Shown here in pieces: positions 44,660-57,600 of a DNA stretch of 64,000 bases. The translations under genes and the position numbers were made by a program. The notes below the pieces were generated by a model. The model saw only the letters and a list, made by a program, of their open reading frames with translations. It was not told the origin of the DNA and made no database searches. The stretch lies in NCBI GenBank assembly GCA_029168955.1, contig JAPDOI010000139.1:952501-1016500 (forward strand), written 5' to 3'. Each line of letters begins with the position of its first letter. Position 1 is the stretch's first letter. This stretch comes from Aplectana chamaeleonis (Eukaryota; Nematoda; Chromadorea; Rhabditida; Cosmocercidae).

Positions 44660-45055
44660 GTCGAGCGTGCTCGAATTACCCATTATATTAATTTGGACAC
44701 TCTGAGATGGGTGCTGAAGTGCGCTACACTGTAAGGTCCCCCACCTGGCTGCGGGTGTTGTCCCGCCGGAAGTCCGCATTTTGCAAATTACGGATCACGA
44801 TAGTAGGATGTTTGAGTCGAGCTGGGTCGACTAATACTTTATATACATTTTTACTGTGTAATATGGAGGCTGAACACTGCTACTGTATATGGGCTCACAC
44901 TTTCTCAGGTATGACTCCATCGGAAGTTCACAATTTTGAAAACTAATAGTCTCAAGAGTAGGGTATTTGAGTCGTGCGTGGTAGATTCACCCTGCATACA
45001 GAATTTCACAGTCTGAGTTCGACGCTGCAGGGCGCTACACCGCGGCGTAAACGTC
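44660..45055. repeat. About 155-bp tandem repeat, three units
   Basis: Landmarks CTACACTG, CTACTGTA and CTACACCG at about 44723, 44879 and 45033 give spacings of 156 and 154. It is the inverse of 47705-48115, which has the same two spacings. Confidence 0.72.
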
Positions 45056-45285
45056 GAAGGTAAAAAGGTATGTCCTTGAAAATGTAGTTTTTCTAAAAGG
45101 TTATAAGTTAATCAGTAAAAGAGTTATCTGGAAAGGTGTCGGCGTCAAGAAACCAGACATCATACCCTACCGTTCAAAACCTTCCGCAACCCGTTACCAA
45201 AATTACGAAGAAACGGCGAGAAACGCATTAAAGAGGCCGTATTTCAGTGACATTATTCTGCAACATGGACTAGTTGTCCGATTAA

Positions 45286-46620
45286 ACACTTAAGAGACCG
45301 CGTGTCCACACTGCGCACCCACGGCTGTTTTGCCCCTCGGACCGCGTGTCCACACTGTGCACCCACGCCATAAAATTTTTAATATTTTTTATATTTTTCT
45401 GGCGTGGAGTCTTTTTTAATTACGGATAGGTTCCCTATGATGTAGCCTATTTACACTCACAGTGGTCAAGCATTTTCAGTGTTCCTAGTAATTTTACAAG
45501 CACCTCCGTAAATGGCACTTTTTGATTTTTCGAGCTTCTTTGGCTGGAAGTAAATCGTTCCAAACTTGGCTAAATCGTTCAAAATTTTGCTGCATTGACC
45601 TCGAGGGTTATTCGAGTTGCTGCACAATGTTCTGGTTCTTACTTTTCAATTTCCAATGAAATTTCCTTCGACTGCGGTATATAAGCCATTGGTCTACTTT
45701 GTTTAAATTTTCGCTAAATTTCGAGTGCAGGGTAACTTGGGGGGAAAGGGGTGAAAACCTAGAAATAGTTCAGTGCTTAAAATTTCACTGAAATTAAACT
45801 ACGGGGTATATTCAGAGGCGCTGAACAAAAATTTTTTTCTCGGTTTTCGGAAATCGGGCGCGAAACGCCTTCTTTTATGCGCGGAAATGCGGTTTTCGGA
45901 ACGCGAAACGCGGGAAAATTCAGAAATCGTCTTGTTTTTTTTCCGCCCCAGAAGACCTGATATTTTTGCATTCCGCAGCGTTTTCTGCGGTTTTCGGAAT
46001 GCGGAACGCGGAATGCCAAAAATGCGCGAAACTGCGGGTTTCGGAGCGCGAAACGCGAAACTCCGCTCATCCCTGATGCTGATCATGCGAATCTGATTCC
46101 CATTTTTCTGATAAAGTTTCTGTCGGTCGCGTCATACAACTTGGTAGATCAAAGTATTTGAGTTCGCCGAAAGTTCTACATGACGTTTATTAGGGCATCA
46201 CAAAGGAGAAGTTCGTTCATTTTTCAAATTTTTAATACTCCGGGCCGGCCTAGCACGGCTCAATCCTAACCATAAGCTGTAACTTGAAGAAAATTTCAGA
46301 AGCCAACAAACAAACGCTTATTTCGTTACCAGCCTTGTGCATGTAAAGCTGGAATAACTTCCAAAATAAAAAAAAGCAGGTCCGCGAAAGAGCGGTGGAT
46401 CATTGCTTCACCATGGCCTCACTCCAGATCTCTGTGGAGCGACATACCCTCAGGTGGAGTGGAAACGGAATACCGATTGTCTAAGTAAGAAAGCCTGCTC
46501 CGATCAAAATGGTTTCCAGCGGACCGCGTGTCCACACTGCGCACCCACGGAAACGATTAGCCGTGGAGCGCACCGGTCCGCTGTGGAAATTCGCCGTGGA
46601 GCAGGCGGTCTCTTAAGTGT
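45286..46620. mobile_element. Inverted-repeat element with TAA target duplication
   Basis: Perfect 16-bp ends ACACTTAAGAGACCGC and GCGGTCTCTTAAGTGT, flanked by TAA (45283-45285, 46621-46623). The motif CGTGTCCACACTGCGCACC repeats near both ends (about 45300, 45343, 46527). The 3-bp duplication would suit a PIF/Harbinger-like element, but no transposase is seen. It interrupts a copy of the repeat found whole at 44217-44550. Its interior contains an AT-rich part and a GCGGAATGC-iterated part (45830-46075). Confidence 0.72.
45830..46075. repeat. Short-word repeat region (GCGGAATGC type) ending CATCCCTG
   Basis: TTTTCGGAA, GCGGAATGC and CGAAACGC words recur; the right edge CTCATCCCTG matches hAT-like ends, but no 8-bp duplication is found. 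Confidence 0.55.
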
Positions 46621-46807
46621 TAATGAACATGTTCACGGTGGTTGTCACCGGTGAAAAATGGGGCTAATTAGAAATGCGCTTATTTAAGGCAAAACAGTAT
46701 TAGATAGGGTCTGAAAGAAAGTACGAAGCAACAGACAATAGAGAATTGCAAAGAACGGGTCCACAAAAAATTTCATTGTCACAACAAACGCATCCTCTGA
46801 TACTCAG

Positions 46808-47233
46808 AGGCAGTGGTCGCGATCAAATGTTTTTATTTATTTATTTATTTATATGCTGAATATGCTTGCCTTCTTTTCCTCTCTACGCCCAAATCGCGGA
46901 AAAACCGCTGTTTTGGGCCAAATTTGAAACCTTAGCTTCCTTGTCTTTTGATGGCGGACGAGCCCACTCCACATCATCGGCATAGATGATCTCTAATATC
47001 AGGAACACCAGCTGGCTTGAAATTAAATTTCAAGTAATGAACATTAATCATCTAGTCAAAAACATTGACTGAAAAGCTTGTTTTCGTTGTTCAAATGTTT
47101 TTGTTAGGCTAACCCTAGAAACTCTAATTCTAGACCGTTTTTCACCGCGCTAACTTCATGGTTTTCCAGCTGTTTTCGACCTATGCTGGTTTTCGCACTT
47201 TTTCAATAACGTTTTTCTACGCGGCCACTGCCT
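46808..47233. mobile_element. MITE of the GGCAGTGGTCGCGATC subfamily, copy 3
   Basis: Same ends and internal text as the copies at 1.2-2.9 kb. The flanking TTAA has decayed (TCAG left, TTGA right). A (TTTA)n stretch at 46828-46853 interrupts its left part. Confidence 0.78.
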
Positions 47234-47529
47234 TTGAGTCGTAAACATTGGAAAATCGACAAATGACCTTCAGATTCATGATCAGTGCCCCAAATAACGC
47301 CCTGGTAAGATTTTACCTCAAATCTGGAACATTTTTTAAAATGCTCCGGGAGCCCTCTAATTGGCATAAACAAACGCCCAACCAAAAATCCGCTCAAGTC
47401 CAAAACTCTATCAGTCTGGACAACGTATGGAAAATGTGCCTTCACCCAAACTTCGCTCAGGGGGGGGGGGGCGCTGAACACGATTATGAAGTACGTTTCC
47501 GGATTTTCGAAAGATTACTGAACATTTTG

Positions 47530-47685
47530 AAATGTACAAATTGTACGAAAAACGACTGCCTTCAGCTCATAACTTCTCGGAACCAGCGGCTTGGGACGCG
47601 TACTGTGCAGCCTTACTATAGGTTCCCAAGAGATACTAACAATACAATTCGCCCCGCAGATGCGACCTACGCTTTGTAGGCTTTC
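47530..47685 (+). repeat. Dispersed repeat shared with 8640-8795
   Basis: Second copy, adjacent to the 155-bp tandem units. Confidence 0.72.
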
Positions 47686-47704
47686 CATTTTCTTCCGCTG
47701 ACAG

Positions 47705-48115
47705 TGTAGAGGTCTTCGGCATTACTCTGAGACGATTAAAGTTTGTGTGTGGGGCAAATTGACCACGCGAGACTCAAATATCCTACTCGCGTGACTCCTA
47801 GTTTTCAAAATTGTCGACTTCCGGCAGGACAACACCTGAGAAAGGCGTGATCCCGTATACTGTAGCGGTCCTCGATGTTCATCTGAGACGGTGAAAGTTT
47901 ATATACAGGGCAAATCGACCCAGCGCAAGTACGGATCACTTTCGTGATCCGTACTTTGCAAAAATGTGGACTTCCGACTGGACCACACCTGCAGCTAGGT
48001 GTAAGCTAGTACAGTGTAGCGCCCTTCAGCTTCCATCTTATACGGTTAAATTCTGCGTACAGGGCAAATCGACCATGCTCAACTCAAATATCAACTCTCG
48101 TGACTCATAGAAATG
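47705..48115. repeat. About 155-bp tandem repeat, three units
   Basis: Units start TGTAGAGGTC (47705), TGTAGCGGTC (47861) and TGTAGCGCCC (48015) and share GGCAAAT.GACC and CGTGAC motifs. Confidence 0.78.
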
Positions 48116-48696
48116 ATTTGCAGAAATCATTTAGCATTCAGCACACAAACTGCGTTGGATATTTCACATTGTGGATTCATATGTCTTGACTATCATTTTT
48201 GAATACCTTTACTATGACTTCACCCTAAGCTTCCCAATTGAACTCGGTCACTCGTAACTCAAAAAAGCCTTTTAGTGAATCGCAATGTATATTTAAATTC
48301 TATGTGAAAAACTGCTCCTGACGATTTCTACTCACACGGGATGGTCCAATTGGTCTTCCTCCAAAGACTAGACCCCCCTCCCCTTCCACCCCTCCGGAGC
48401 CCAGACCCACTCTGTGGGGGCCTACACCCGCGCCGAATCCTGTGCGTGACAAGTTACTCTCTCAACTAAAGTTGTTTAACTGGTCTTCGCTATTGGTTTG
48501 TCCCAGTGATGTTGCCGCTCCATATATAGAAGATGCATAATTTATTATGTTTGTACAAGGCCACATGCGCTCCCTCAAAGTGCTTATTATCTCCTGGGCG
48601 ACTAGAATGAAGAGCTCTATGTATGCACACATTGATGCCTTAGGCAGGCAAATACAAGGATTTATACTTGAGTAACATGCAAACACATAAGTCCTT

Positions 48697-51600
48697 TCAA
48701 ATGTTGTAATCATGATTATGCCCGTTTTTTGAAGTTGTCGGCTTGGCCGTTATCCTCTGTGCCGATTCTGGCTTGAAACCTTCCTTAACTTCATCGCAAA
48801 TCGTAAGATCTGTAAGAGTGCTTGGATATTGGTCCAGATCTCTTCGAAAATAAGGTTGTTTGAACAAGCTTTCAAGTGGCACAACATGCTCGATTATAAG
48901 AGATTGTGGAAAAACACTTACCGGGTTGAGATGATTTGTCCTGATCAGACGATGAGTGTTGCTTATCCTTCTCTTCTATAATCACTGGTAACATCATAGA
49001 GTGGTGTGAATCACCCCGAGTCAACGGCATTCTCGCAATGAGCTGCAGAGCATCAGGTGCAGAGTGACGCTTAAGATCAAGATAAGCCTGCGAAGGTTTC
49101 CGCTCGCAGCACCGCGATGAAGTGTCAAGCTCCTGAAGCTTGGGTGGAGTTTCATCTCGGTAGATCGGTGGAGTTTTAGTGCGTTGAGGACCGATTTGAA
49201 CATCAAGGCCGGCACAATCCAGTGACGTTGAGCTTAAAGTGAAACAGTAAACAATAATTCACATTTGTCCTCTGTTTCCGAGTGAACTTCATTTCCGTTC
49301 ATCGCATGCATCTTCGCGCGTACGCTGCGTTTCCTTCTCCGGGTGACGGCCATCGTGTATTCCAACCCATAAGAGGTGGGAAAAACGAGGGAGGAGCGAG
49401 GTTCCTGATTGGATGCAACATGGGGCTAGCGACAACCCATTCGCTGAGTCTGTCCCGTTTCTCCCGCCTCTTCAGGGGTTGGGATACACGATAGCCACCA
49501 CCCCCTTCTCCCCACACTTTCTCGCTGTCTCTACCCTCGCTCCGCACAAGCGCGCTAGGAAACAGAGTGAATTTGGCTCAGAAGCAGAGGATATTTAGTT
49601 TCTTTGAGCTCTTTTCGGTTTCCGCTTGTTTTTCTTTCTACTAATACTTCACAAGAACTTTACCCGCGCAAAAACTTTCATACGTTGATTTTTGCATTCT
49701 TGTCCCCCATGTTCAACCTGTACCAGTGCAAGCATTATTTCACTGAGGCGAGCTTATGGTGACGAATATCGACCAAATGCTGGCGTCCCTTACGTTCCCA
49801 ACAACGAAGTGCATCATAAAGAAGCGTCTATAGCTAACAACACAAACGACCACAGCCGCTTGTATAAATGCGGTTGAAGGTGGAACGTTGAGAGCATCTT
49901 GTTGATACTGGCTAGATACAACCGCTCAGAGCTACACTCAGTATTTCTTTTCTGAAGGGTGCTCACGATAAAAAAATCCTGTTTTTCCGCAGGAAATAGT
50001 CCGTCTAGGAGAAAATATTGAAGAAAGATTCGCGAAAATATGCAGCAAGCAAGTTAAAATTGTGGGGATTAGTCTTCTCAATGAAATATCCCGCCCACAA
50101 CGTAGGAAGGGTTGTTACTCCAGAAGGACAGTTGACACGAAGATTCATATACTGTTTATCTCGATTAATCAAAACGCGCAACAAAACCTTCGTATTTTGA
50201 AGAATTGTTGGCAGAAGAAGCACAAAACAAAAGCACGTACAAAGAAAGATTGAAGTAAAACCATTTCCGAGGTTTCGAATTTCCGCATTGCACAAAACAC
50301 ACAAAACAGGCGTGTTTCAGAAAATTTTCAAGCTGTATTCTTTTAAAATTTAAGAGGTAGTGGGGCGCTTCCAGCTTTTATCCTCTACCTCCTGGGCTTG
50401 CCGGCATCAAAAGTAAGAAACAGTTTTGTGTCGTGAGCACTGCTTTTAAGCGCACTAACCTGAGCGATGTTCATCGCGTGCTGTTAGCTGTGGACGCTCT
50501 CTAATACCTCTAATGTTCGACAATGTTCCCTGTCGTTTTGGGTTGACTCTGATGAGCTTACAGTTTTACTGAGAACTAGCTCAGGGATGCAGAGCGGATG
50601 TCAGTGGTAAATTTAGGACTCTCTCGCCCAGAAAGCGACGCGATGCAGGTTCAAGACCTACCTGATCCTTTAAGTCCTCAAGTCAGATATTGTCAATCAC
50701 TGGGCGAGGGGTAGCCGCGACGCTGCTTGGCGGGAAAAATTGCGCTCGGAAAAACAAAGGAGGGATGGCTATTGATCGAATGATTTCGCCCCTGATTGCT
50801 CAGCGCAGTTTTCTACCTGTAGGACACTAACAATACCTTGTGTGATCTAGGATATATAAAGAACTAACAAAAATATAATTATTGTAGGGCCTTCACAATT
50901 TCACATTTATTCTGCTTTGAAGATCGCGGTTCAAGTGGTCGCTTTGTTCAAATCTCTCACCTTGAACTGATTTCTGGGCTCTCAATTGTTCGCAATTCAT
51001 TTGATGTGTTACGGCGACGAAACGCCAATGTACCTACAAGAACCTTTCTGATTGCCAGAAGATATATAAATTGACATGGAACATATCGTCGATCACTGCT
51101 CGAAAGATCACCGCGTCGAACACATTGGGCACGCACGCAAGCGAGGAAGTAGTGATAGGATCATTACCTTCTCACTTGCGTGCGTGCCACATGTGTTCGA
51201 CGCGGCGCTCTCTCGACCAGTAGATTGGGCGTAATAACTCTAGTCTGATGAATAGACAGGGCTACGATGGTAGATCACCCCGTGCGAATCGAAACCCGAT
51301 TCTCCCGTGAGGTAGCTAACCCCGCACGGTCCATGCGTCAGACCAAATCGAAAACGGAAACCATACTACTCAGGTAAAAACAGTCCACTTCCCACCGGCC
51401 AAGTCGGGCTAGTCGACTTCGCGCGGCCCCAATTTCGTGGGCGTGGCACAGCACCCCACTTCCCGCTGAGAGAGAGGTTTTCCCGACTTACCGCGGAGTG
51501 TCGGCGGGCAGTCGCCTTCCTCTGTCGGAAGGGTGCTGGTTATGTGTGTACAAAGAACATGTCTTTTTTCTCGCGTTGAGTTCTCGCTCCCTTCTTTCTG

Positions 51601-54600
51601 ATCTTTGTTTTCTCCGGTTACCCCTTTATATAAAATTTCTCATGCTGCACCTGATCTAAGTAGTTGCACTTATTCATGTTTTTATAGATGTCTCGATCAG
51701 GAAGAAGCGCTCATGCTCTATTGTTCCATTCTTTCGTTGCGTTTCGGCTTTTACCGCACCTTACTATACGGGTATGTGAAAATTTCTCTTTCGTGATTTT
51801 TTTTGCCATTTTGGTTTTTCATTGGAATTTTCTCCGCCGATGCAGTTAAAAAAAATAAAGCTGAGAAAAATAAATTCTTGAATTTGATGTTCTCCTACTA
51901 TACACAGGATCCGAATCATTGTCGGATAATTGGATTTTTATTTACGCGGATTCGGGGGTATACTCTGTAATTCGTAATTTCAATGATTCGGATTTATTCT
52001 TCATAGTAAGTCGGATACGGACTGATTCGAAATGGTGTTTTTTTCGTTGAATTTTGACTTCACATAACGATTTGGGTTCAATGCGTTTTGGGTATGAGCC
52101 AGCTGGTGACTAACAAAGAACGTTTTCCTTCACTAATCTAAAAAAAGGTTTTTTAACCTCTACCCAGAAAATTCTCATTTTCTTATCCCTCATGCTGAAC
52201 CTGAAGCGTGTTTGTGCCTGACTTTTAAAACTACATTTTACGAGTGCTGAGTGCAAACCCTCGCGAAAGCATTCTTGGATGTTGCATCAGCTGATGGACA
52301 TTGAGTGTTGTTTTTATGGTCAATTTTAAAAATGATCGTATTGCTTGTAACTAAATGTATTCGCTCTTCGTGTTGTGGAGAACTCTGTTTGCGTTAGGTA
52401 CATATGATTTAAGTTGATCTGTTGAGCGCTGTTACGTGTTTATTTATTTAATTATTTATTTATTTATCTATACGTGACAAGAAATCACGCGAAAAAAAAC
52501 AAATGCAGAAGTATAGTAGTAACGTGGGTAGCACGAGTAAAGCATTAAATCGCAACAGAGCAGCAGACTTAACAGTAAAAGTAAAACAGTCACGGCATAA
52601 AATAGCAACAGAGTAGGGCGTGGTAATCCGATGAGCTAGTTCCTAAGGTACTCAGTGATAAGTTTTTTCAATAGGCCTAGAGAGTTCGGCAAAGCATGCT
52701 TTTTGGAGAATTTCAAGAATTCAGAACCAGCTCTATGCTGCTTATGATAAATTATATTTCTTTCGAGGCCTACTGCATTGTAAGCATTTCTTCTAAACAT
52801 TGTAGTGTCGGCAAGTAACGAAAAGCTTGGATAGCGACTTTAAAAAAAACGCTAGGCAGTATAGGCAGTAGGGTTTTGGCGCGAAAAGCGCATGCATTCC
52901 GTTGCGAAACGTAATCCAAATTTTGGTTGTTCGCGAAAGAAAAAAAAACAGGGATGGCAACTTTTCCTCTGCTCATGTATTAAAGCTAGTGAAATACTAT
53001 TGAAACGGCCGCAAAATAATCTGCAGTCATTAGAGGGTGGACACAACAATATCGTCTACAACATCCACCCTCCAACTTCGCAGGAGAGCTAAAAAAGCGT
53101 TTTCTTGCGATTTTCCGCCCTTTCCTCTTACCTCCATCATATTTAAGTTTTCCGGCGTACAAAGATATTGCTAGAATAATCCCATCAAAATCAACAAGAT
53201 GATGTCAAAATTTTGTTGACAGCTTTTACTATACGTTAATTATAGGTATGTTTCCTTTTCCGGAACACGTTTTCACTCTTCGAAATGAAAGAGCCGGCTG
53301 GGCATACTAATGAGTCAAAACGCGTTTGCGAAGGAGCAACATAAGCTCTGGTACATCCCTAGTGACGGGACAGGGGCTCTCTACACACCGAGAGAGGAGT
53401 TGTCCGGCTTTTAGAGGCTCTAATTCCACTCGGGACCACTTCGCTTGCATTGATTAGCGTGACGTTTCGAACTGCAAAACGGAACAACTCTTCCCTCGGT
53501 ATGTAGAGAGCCCCTGCCCCCCTAAGGGATATGGTATACTTTTGCGACACACGGTCGCGTCGCTCTGCACAGCGACAGCGACCGCCTCCCGTCCTTTAAA
53601 TCTGTCGCTGTCGCAGTGCACTGCACAGCGACAGCGACAGTGGTAGGGACAGGCTATGGCACAGTTGCAGTATGTCAGCCCTCCGCGACACGTCGCTGCG
53701 ACCCACACGCGACATCTGTTCCTACGACGACCGTTGCCGTTGCTCCGATGCGGGTCCCGGCACGATTTGTGTTAGATTGCATGCCTGTCGCTCATTACAG
53801 CGACAAAGTATACCATAGGCCTAATGACCTGTTGATTTCGATTATCACCAGCAGCGGAGCGGTGGGCCTCGGTGAAATATAACTAGTGATAAGGAGGTTT
53901 TGCGAAAAAGCCATCCCTTCGCGCTGTGATAACCGAAAACGAGTTCATCTGGAATGAAACAGAGTGTACCTATAGTTGAAGAATACTTAAAGCTATGAAC
54001 CAAATTTCAATACCATCTGGGTGAAGCGATTCTAGAAATATTCTTTTCATCCTGAAAATGCAATTCTCACGGAAGTATAAGGAAATGACGAAAAAACGCT
54101 TTTTTTTCGCAAAGTACGGAGGCAGGTATTGTATTTGCCACAAAATGCAGGTAAAGCGACGGTGAAATAACAAGCCAGTATTGTTTCATTGCCTAAAAAT
54201 GCCCATGGAAGGGTTACGAAATGTCTATGAAAGTACCGCAAAAGGTCCGCTAATCGCTGTTCAACTGCGAATCGCTTTTCAATGTGGTGAGAGCTGCAGA
54301 TATGAGGTCCGCAGGAGATCTGGTCTTGATCGATGAGTGATGACAAACAGTTCGAAAAATGTCCGCAGACTGCTGATTTGGTGTGCGCAGACAGTGATTT
54401 AATTGGCCGCGAAATGCTGATAGTAGGTTCGCAAAACGGTGAGAGAACGACCGAGAAGTGTGCGCGGGCAGTTGACGATCCAGAGCTGAAGACTCTCCGA
54501 GGCCGATCTACAAGCCTCTCGCGGCAAGGGTTGCGGAACGTCGGCTAATAGGACCGCGGGAAGTGGGCTGTCTGTATCTGAGTACCTTTCTACAACTAAT

Positions 54601-57600
54601 TTCAGACGGCTTTCGTCACCTGTTAGATCGGATGATAGATAATGCAATACTGGTCATACTTACGTATTGGACGAAAAACATAGCGGTTTTTGTACTTTTC
54701 TGTCCTAACTATGTTAGAAACGATTCATTTGGGGATTTAAAAAGATATTTGGAAGCAGCATCAAGAGATCCTTCATAAGATGTGGTACATAAATAGATTT
54801 TTCTTGAGGAAAGCGTAAAGGCGAATTGAGTCTCAACACACCCACTATAAGAAACGCGATTTCGCAACTGCAGCATAGATGAGTTAATGTGTTCAAATCG
54901 TCATGTGTACATGCTTCGTTCGAAAGAAAGTCATGTACCATTCCTGAAAAAGAAAGCTCTCGATGCTTTTCCAAATATCTCTTCAATCGCCCAAATGGAC
55001 CACTTCGTATAGATTCATAACAAAAATGGAACAAAAAAGTCTTTTTGCCTTCTTTTTCTCACAAAACGCAGAAGCATCTGAGAGTTCTCGGTTCCTCCGT
55101 CCGCGCGAATGACTTCGCGCGGAATGTGGTACGCCATACAAGAGGTTTTTGGCGGATTATGGAATTCGGGTTGGGGTCCGAGCAAGCTTGCAGCGTAGCA
55201 CACTGCGTGCCTGTCCGTCTTCAAGAACCATCATGGACGAAACTTACTTAAGCGTCTCCCTCCCTGTCGAATTTTCTTCATGAAGCTGCTCATTGAACTT
55301 ACAGAGCCCGATGGAGGGAGAGTCTGTCGCGGGCTTAGTTGACCATTCTCACTAAAAAACGCCATTCAAAGGGTTCAATCTGTTTTGCATTTTTTCATAA
55401 ACATTGAAGATATATGGTGGGTGTATCCGCGAAAGGGATAGCTGCGGACCACTCAGCAGGCCGCCAGCCTGTCGCGTGCGCCGATCGATCACCACATTTC
55501 TCGTAGGTGCACACGACGCAACGCAGTCTGCTGAGGTGTCCGCAGCTATCCCTTTTATAGTTAACCGAACTATACCGCTGTTTCTGCAGCACAGGAACGA
55601 TAGAATCAGCTTCCACTTGACCATCCCATGTTGAAGTATGTGCTGTAACCGTGGCTCTTCGAGGTCGGAGCATAAACAGTGATTGAGGATCCCTATGCCT
55701 GCAATTATGCGAGTCATTGGTCCCGTCGTTATTAACAGTGCATGTGTCAAAAAGCCTAAGCACTGCCTAAAGCTACACCATTTCGAGAGGGAGAACCAGG
55801 ATACAATTCTTTCCACAGCTCAGGAGGTTTGGGCACCGGATTGGGCAATGTAAAAGCTACGCTAGGAAAGCCGCGGAAAATATCACTGGAAACTGACTTT
55901 TAGGCCCCCGTCATAGTCGGTGGATCTACTGAGCCCCACCGGGTCGATACGCACCGAATTCGTGGGAAACGGGTGCAAAAAAATCAACCCACTGAGTCCG
56001 ACTGCGACCGTCTGATGCCCACCGCAATCCCCCCGATCGATACTGATGGTTCTCATGCGTACAAGGGCGGGGCCAATGCACCGACTGAGTCCGACTGAGT
56101 CCCACCGAAATCATCCTCACCCCACCCGGTCGATATAAGCGTTTCTCACGTGATTTGGGTGCATTTTTTTCGGCCGACTGCGACCTGCCGAGTCCCGCCG
56201 CATCTCGACTCTCGTCGTCTGCGCTCTGCCCCACCTACTGCTGCCGCTGACTATCGATTGCGTGTTTCGCAGAGGAACTGGTTGGCGCTGGTGGCAACCG
56301 GACTCACTTGGACTCAGCAGGTTTTTCCACCCCGGACTCATTCGGACACAGCAGGTTTTTCGACGAAGCCTGGCGGAGGCCTTAAGGCGCACTTTTGCTC
56401 AATCGACTTTCAAGAAAATCGTTACGATTTGATTTGTTCTCTCAATAAAATAAAGTTCACCTTCTCCCAGTTGATTTAGGAGAAAAAAAGTTCGCCGACA
56501 TGTGTGAACAATTTCGAACAGCTGGTGAATCTCTGACCCTAATCAGCGAATATCTGACTCTGAGCGAAATAGGCGCCCTTATGCTCTCAAGGCTCATTCA
56601 TAGCTGGTCGCTTCGACTTGAAGTCGAAGCGACCAACAAAACTGCCGCGATTTGAAATCGCTGGACGAAGCGATTTGAAATCGCTTCGTACGAAAAATAC
56701 GCGTAAAAAAATACGGACAATTGCGGACAACGCCGCAGGAATTTTAAAAAAACATTTTTTCTCGGCTTTTGCTGATTCCTCCCGATTTTTTGTGACTTCG
56801 ATGCCTTAGTCTTCTAAATAAATTAGTCTTGCATAGTTTTCAACAAAAACATGGCTTCAAAAGACGACGGGATGCAATTTGCTTGTACAGCAACATAAAA
56901 CCTCCAATAACGTTAGTAATAGCCGAAAGCTCTGCATGAAATGTGATTTCTCGGTAGATCTTTGAAAATGCAATAAAATGCGCGCAGTGTACAAAGAGAT
57001 GAAACAATTACATCTGAAACACATACCGAAAGTTTGACAATTGCCTCATATTAACCATTTGCTCTGGCAGAGCAGCTCCTAAAGGCAAGGTCCGGTCAGA
57101 TTTAGACACCACCGAAATTCGGGTTAGATAGATTGCGCTGGCCTATGTAGTTGGACACCGTCCAAAATTTTCACAAACTCTAAGTCCGTATCTCTGGAGA
57201 AAACAGCCCGAAAGTCAGGGTATATGGTATCCACAGCATGATAATCATGGCTGGAATGACAGATAATTACACAGCACTTTTGAAAAATGCGTGGACAACC
57301 GCTAAAATATGGACGATGGCCATTTTTTTCTGACTTTTCTGGGTTATCGGCTCACGGAAGTGGCTGGAATAACTTGAAGGAGACCGGTGTTAACAATTTT
57401 CGCATGTTCCTTCGGACTACCTGTACCATGAGCACAGATTCAGCGGAAAATCTCAGAATCGAAATTCTGCCCGGATCCTGCCTTTAATCTTGTATAGCAC
57501 CAAAAATATCTGAGAACGTGTGTAAAATACTTTCCAAAAGGAGCACAACCTACAGGCATCTTCAAAATTTACAAAAATACTCGTGAGAGCTTACTCACAT

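Noticed and set aside
51672..51773. Possible + strand exon between TTTATAG and GTATGTG ([18 protein letters not shown])
   Set aside because: Splice-like signals but all three frames are open, with no partner exon and no recognised family.
52770..52976. LINE reverse transcriptase tail on the - strand
   Set aside because: The composition hinted at it, but no RTE or other LINE motif could be read.
54047..54548. Open frames on both strands as genes
   Set aside because: The region reiterates GTCCGC/GCGCAGA words; neither strand shows splice partners or motifs.
55070..55224. - strand exon with [13 protein letters not shown] ending at GTGAGA
   Set aside because: Protein-like, but its end phase (0) does not join to the next exon, which needs phase 2; skipping it makes all phases agree.
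55352..55816. 154-codon - strand open frame as a separate gene
   Set aside because: It runs through a hairpin element; the accepted exon 55698-55576 uses a different frame that fits the bestrophin phases.
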